Positions 4,756 to 5,372 of a stretch of DNA of 5,372 nucleotides are shown in pieces. Under the pieces are notes generated by a model. It searched no databases. It was given only the letters and a program-made list of their open reading frames with translations, and was not told the DNA's origin. A program made the translations under genes and the position numbers. Position 1 is the first letter of the stretch, and each line of letters opens with the position of its first letter. Source of the DNA: an uncultured Parvimonas sp. (lineage in GTDB: Bacteria; Bacillota; Clostridia; Tissierellales; Peptoniphilaceae); NCBI GenBank assembly GCA_902470455.1, contig CABRGI010000071.1, positions 1 to 5,372 of the forward strand, in the 5' to 3' direction.

Positions 4756-5372
4756 ATGATTAAAATTGAAAATTTAGTCAAAATTTATGACAATGGATTT
4801 AAGGCTGTTAATAATATTAGTTTAGAAGTCAAAAAGGGAGAAATTTTCGGTATAATCGGCATGAGCGGTGCCGGTAAATCATCTTTAATCAGATGTATTA
4901 ATCGACTTGAAGAACCAACCCAAGGTAATATTTTTATAGACGGCAAAGATATTGTAAAAATGAATAGCAAAGAACTTAAGGAAGCTAGGAAAAACATGGC
5001 TATGATTTTTCAATCTTTCAATCTTTTTTATCAAAAAAATGTTTTTGAAAACATTGCTTATCCATTAAGAATAAATAAATGGAAGAAAAAAGATATTGAA
5101 GAAAGAGTAAATACTCTTTTGGAATATGTAAATTTGAAAGAAAAGATTTATGAATATCCTGCAAATCTTTCCGGTGGTCAAAAACAAAGAGTAGCTATTG
5201 CAAGAGCTTTAGCAGTTCAACCAAAAATTTTACTTTGCGATGAGGCAACTTCAGCATTGGATCCTCAAAGTACAAAATCAATTTTGGAATTACTTTTAAA
5301 AATCAGAGATGAATTTAATCTTACAATTGTTTTAATCACTCATCAAATGGAAGTAGTTAAAGCAATCTGTGA
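4756..5372 (+). CDS. metN: Methionine ABC importer ATP-binding protein MetN (3' end outside window)
   Basis: The first 205 codons of the ATPase of the MetNIQ importer, which takes up methionine across the cytoplasmic membrane with permease MetI and binding lipoprotein MetQ. The frame runs off the window end, so it is cut by the edge and not broken. Landmarks are Walker A GMSGAGKS (residues 35-42), the Q-loop glutamine 86 in IFQSFNLF, the ABC signature LSGGQKQR (138-145), Walker B ILLCDEATSALDP with Asp162/Glu163, and the switch histidine 196 in LITHQMEVV. KGEIFGIIGMSGAGKS, LIRCIN and LCDEATSALDP are characteristic of MetN among ABC proteins. The regulatory C-terminal (NIL/ACT-like) domain expected of MetN would lie beyond the edge. 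AAGGAGG (4744-4750) stands five bases before the ATG. The SAM-I riboswitch upstream supports the methionine role; metI and metQ would be expected next. Confidence 0.95.
   Translation, partial: MIKIENLVKIYDNGFKAVNNISLEVKKGEIFGIIGMSGAGKSSLIRCINRLEEPTQGNIFIDGKDIVKMNSKELKEARKNMAMIFQSFNLFYQKNVFENIAYPLRINKWKKKDIEERVNTLLEYVNLKEKIYEYPANLSGGQKQRVAIARALAVQPKILLCDEATSALDPQSTKSILELLLKIRDEFNLTIVLITHQMEVVKAIC

Noticed and set aside
4785..4997. 70-codon minus-strand open frame opposite metN
   Set aside because: It is antisense to conserved MetN sequence, including Walker A, and its apparent hydrophobicity is what reverse reading of this coding sequence gives.
1..5372. Mobile element, CRISPR array, defence system or tRNA
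   Set aside because: No transposase or integrase motif, no regularly spaced direct repeats, no tRNA-like cloverleaf and no terminal inverted repeats were seen on either strand. All sizeable coding regions are ordinary metabolic or peptidase genes.

Overview
The window reads as an ordinary chromosomal stretch from a low-GC, Gram-positive-type bacterium. Support comes from the strong AT bias, AT-ending codons, consensus AGGAGG ribosome binding sites, sigma-A-type promoters, and a SAM-I (S-box) riboswitch with a transcription-terminating platform. The gene content would suit an anaerobic Firmicute of the Peptoniphilaceae/Tissierellia kind (Parvimonas-like). That placement is an impression from protein style and composition, and no taxonomic marker gene is present.

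Layout, left to right. At 1-72 the minus strand holds the first 24 codons of a gene whose product starts with a signal peptide. It has its own promoter (125-154), and the predicted transcript begins with a stem-loop (94-118). A terminator (196-242) closes a two-gene minus-strand operon: a GNAT N-acetyltransferase (987-1472) followed 10 bases later by a nitrilase-superfamily carbon-nitrogen hydrolase (263-976). The intergenic region 1473-1648 carries divergent promoters. One reads left into that operon. The other reads right into a 663-residue S9 (prolyl-oligopeptidase/acylaminoacyl-peptidase type) serine peptidase (1649-3640). A perfect-stem bidirectional terminator (3655-3694) separates the peptidase from a convergent HAD-superfamily phosphatase gene (3708-4358, minus strand).

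The gene-free stretch 4359-4755 is fully regulatory. It holds the HAD promoter and leader (minus), then a near-ideal plus-strand promoter (4529-4557), a SAM-I aptamer (4580-4671), and a terminator (4683-4708) whose loop and 5' arm can instead pair with the 3' strand of P1. This controls metN (4756 to the window end, truncated by the edge), the ATPase of the MetNIQ methionine importer. When SAM is plentiful the transcript should stop before metN; when SAM is low the importer should be made.

Two start sites should be moved inward from the longest reading frames. The GNAT start moves to 1472 and the HAD start to 4358. Each choice is fixed by a Shine-Dalgarno sequence, and for the HAD gene also by a promoter that covers the longer start. 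I see no mobile element, CRISPR array, tRNA or rRNA, and nothing that amounts to a new system. The more interesting points are the cleanly readable riboswitch switching geometry, a HAD enzyme with paired CxxC motifs, apparent substitutions at the catalytic-lysine position of the hydrolase and in the GNAT acetyl-CoA loop, and stem-loops near three predicted transcription starts.
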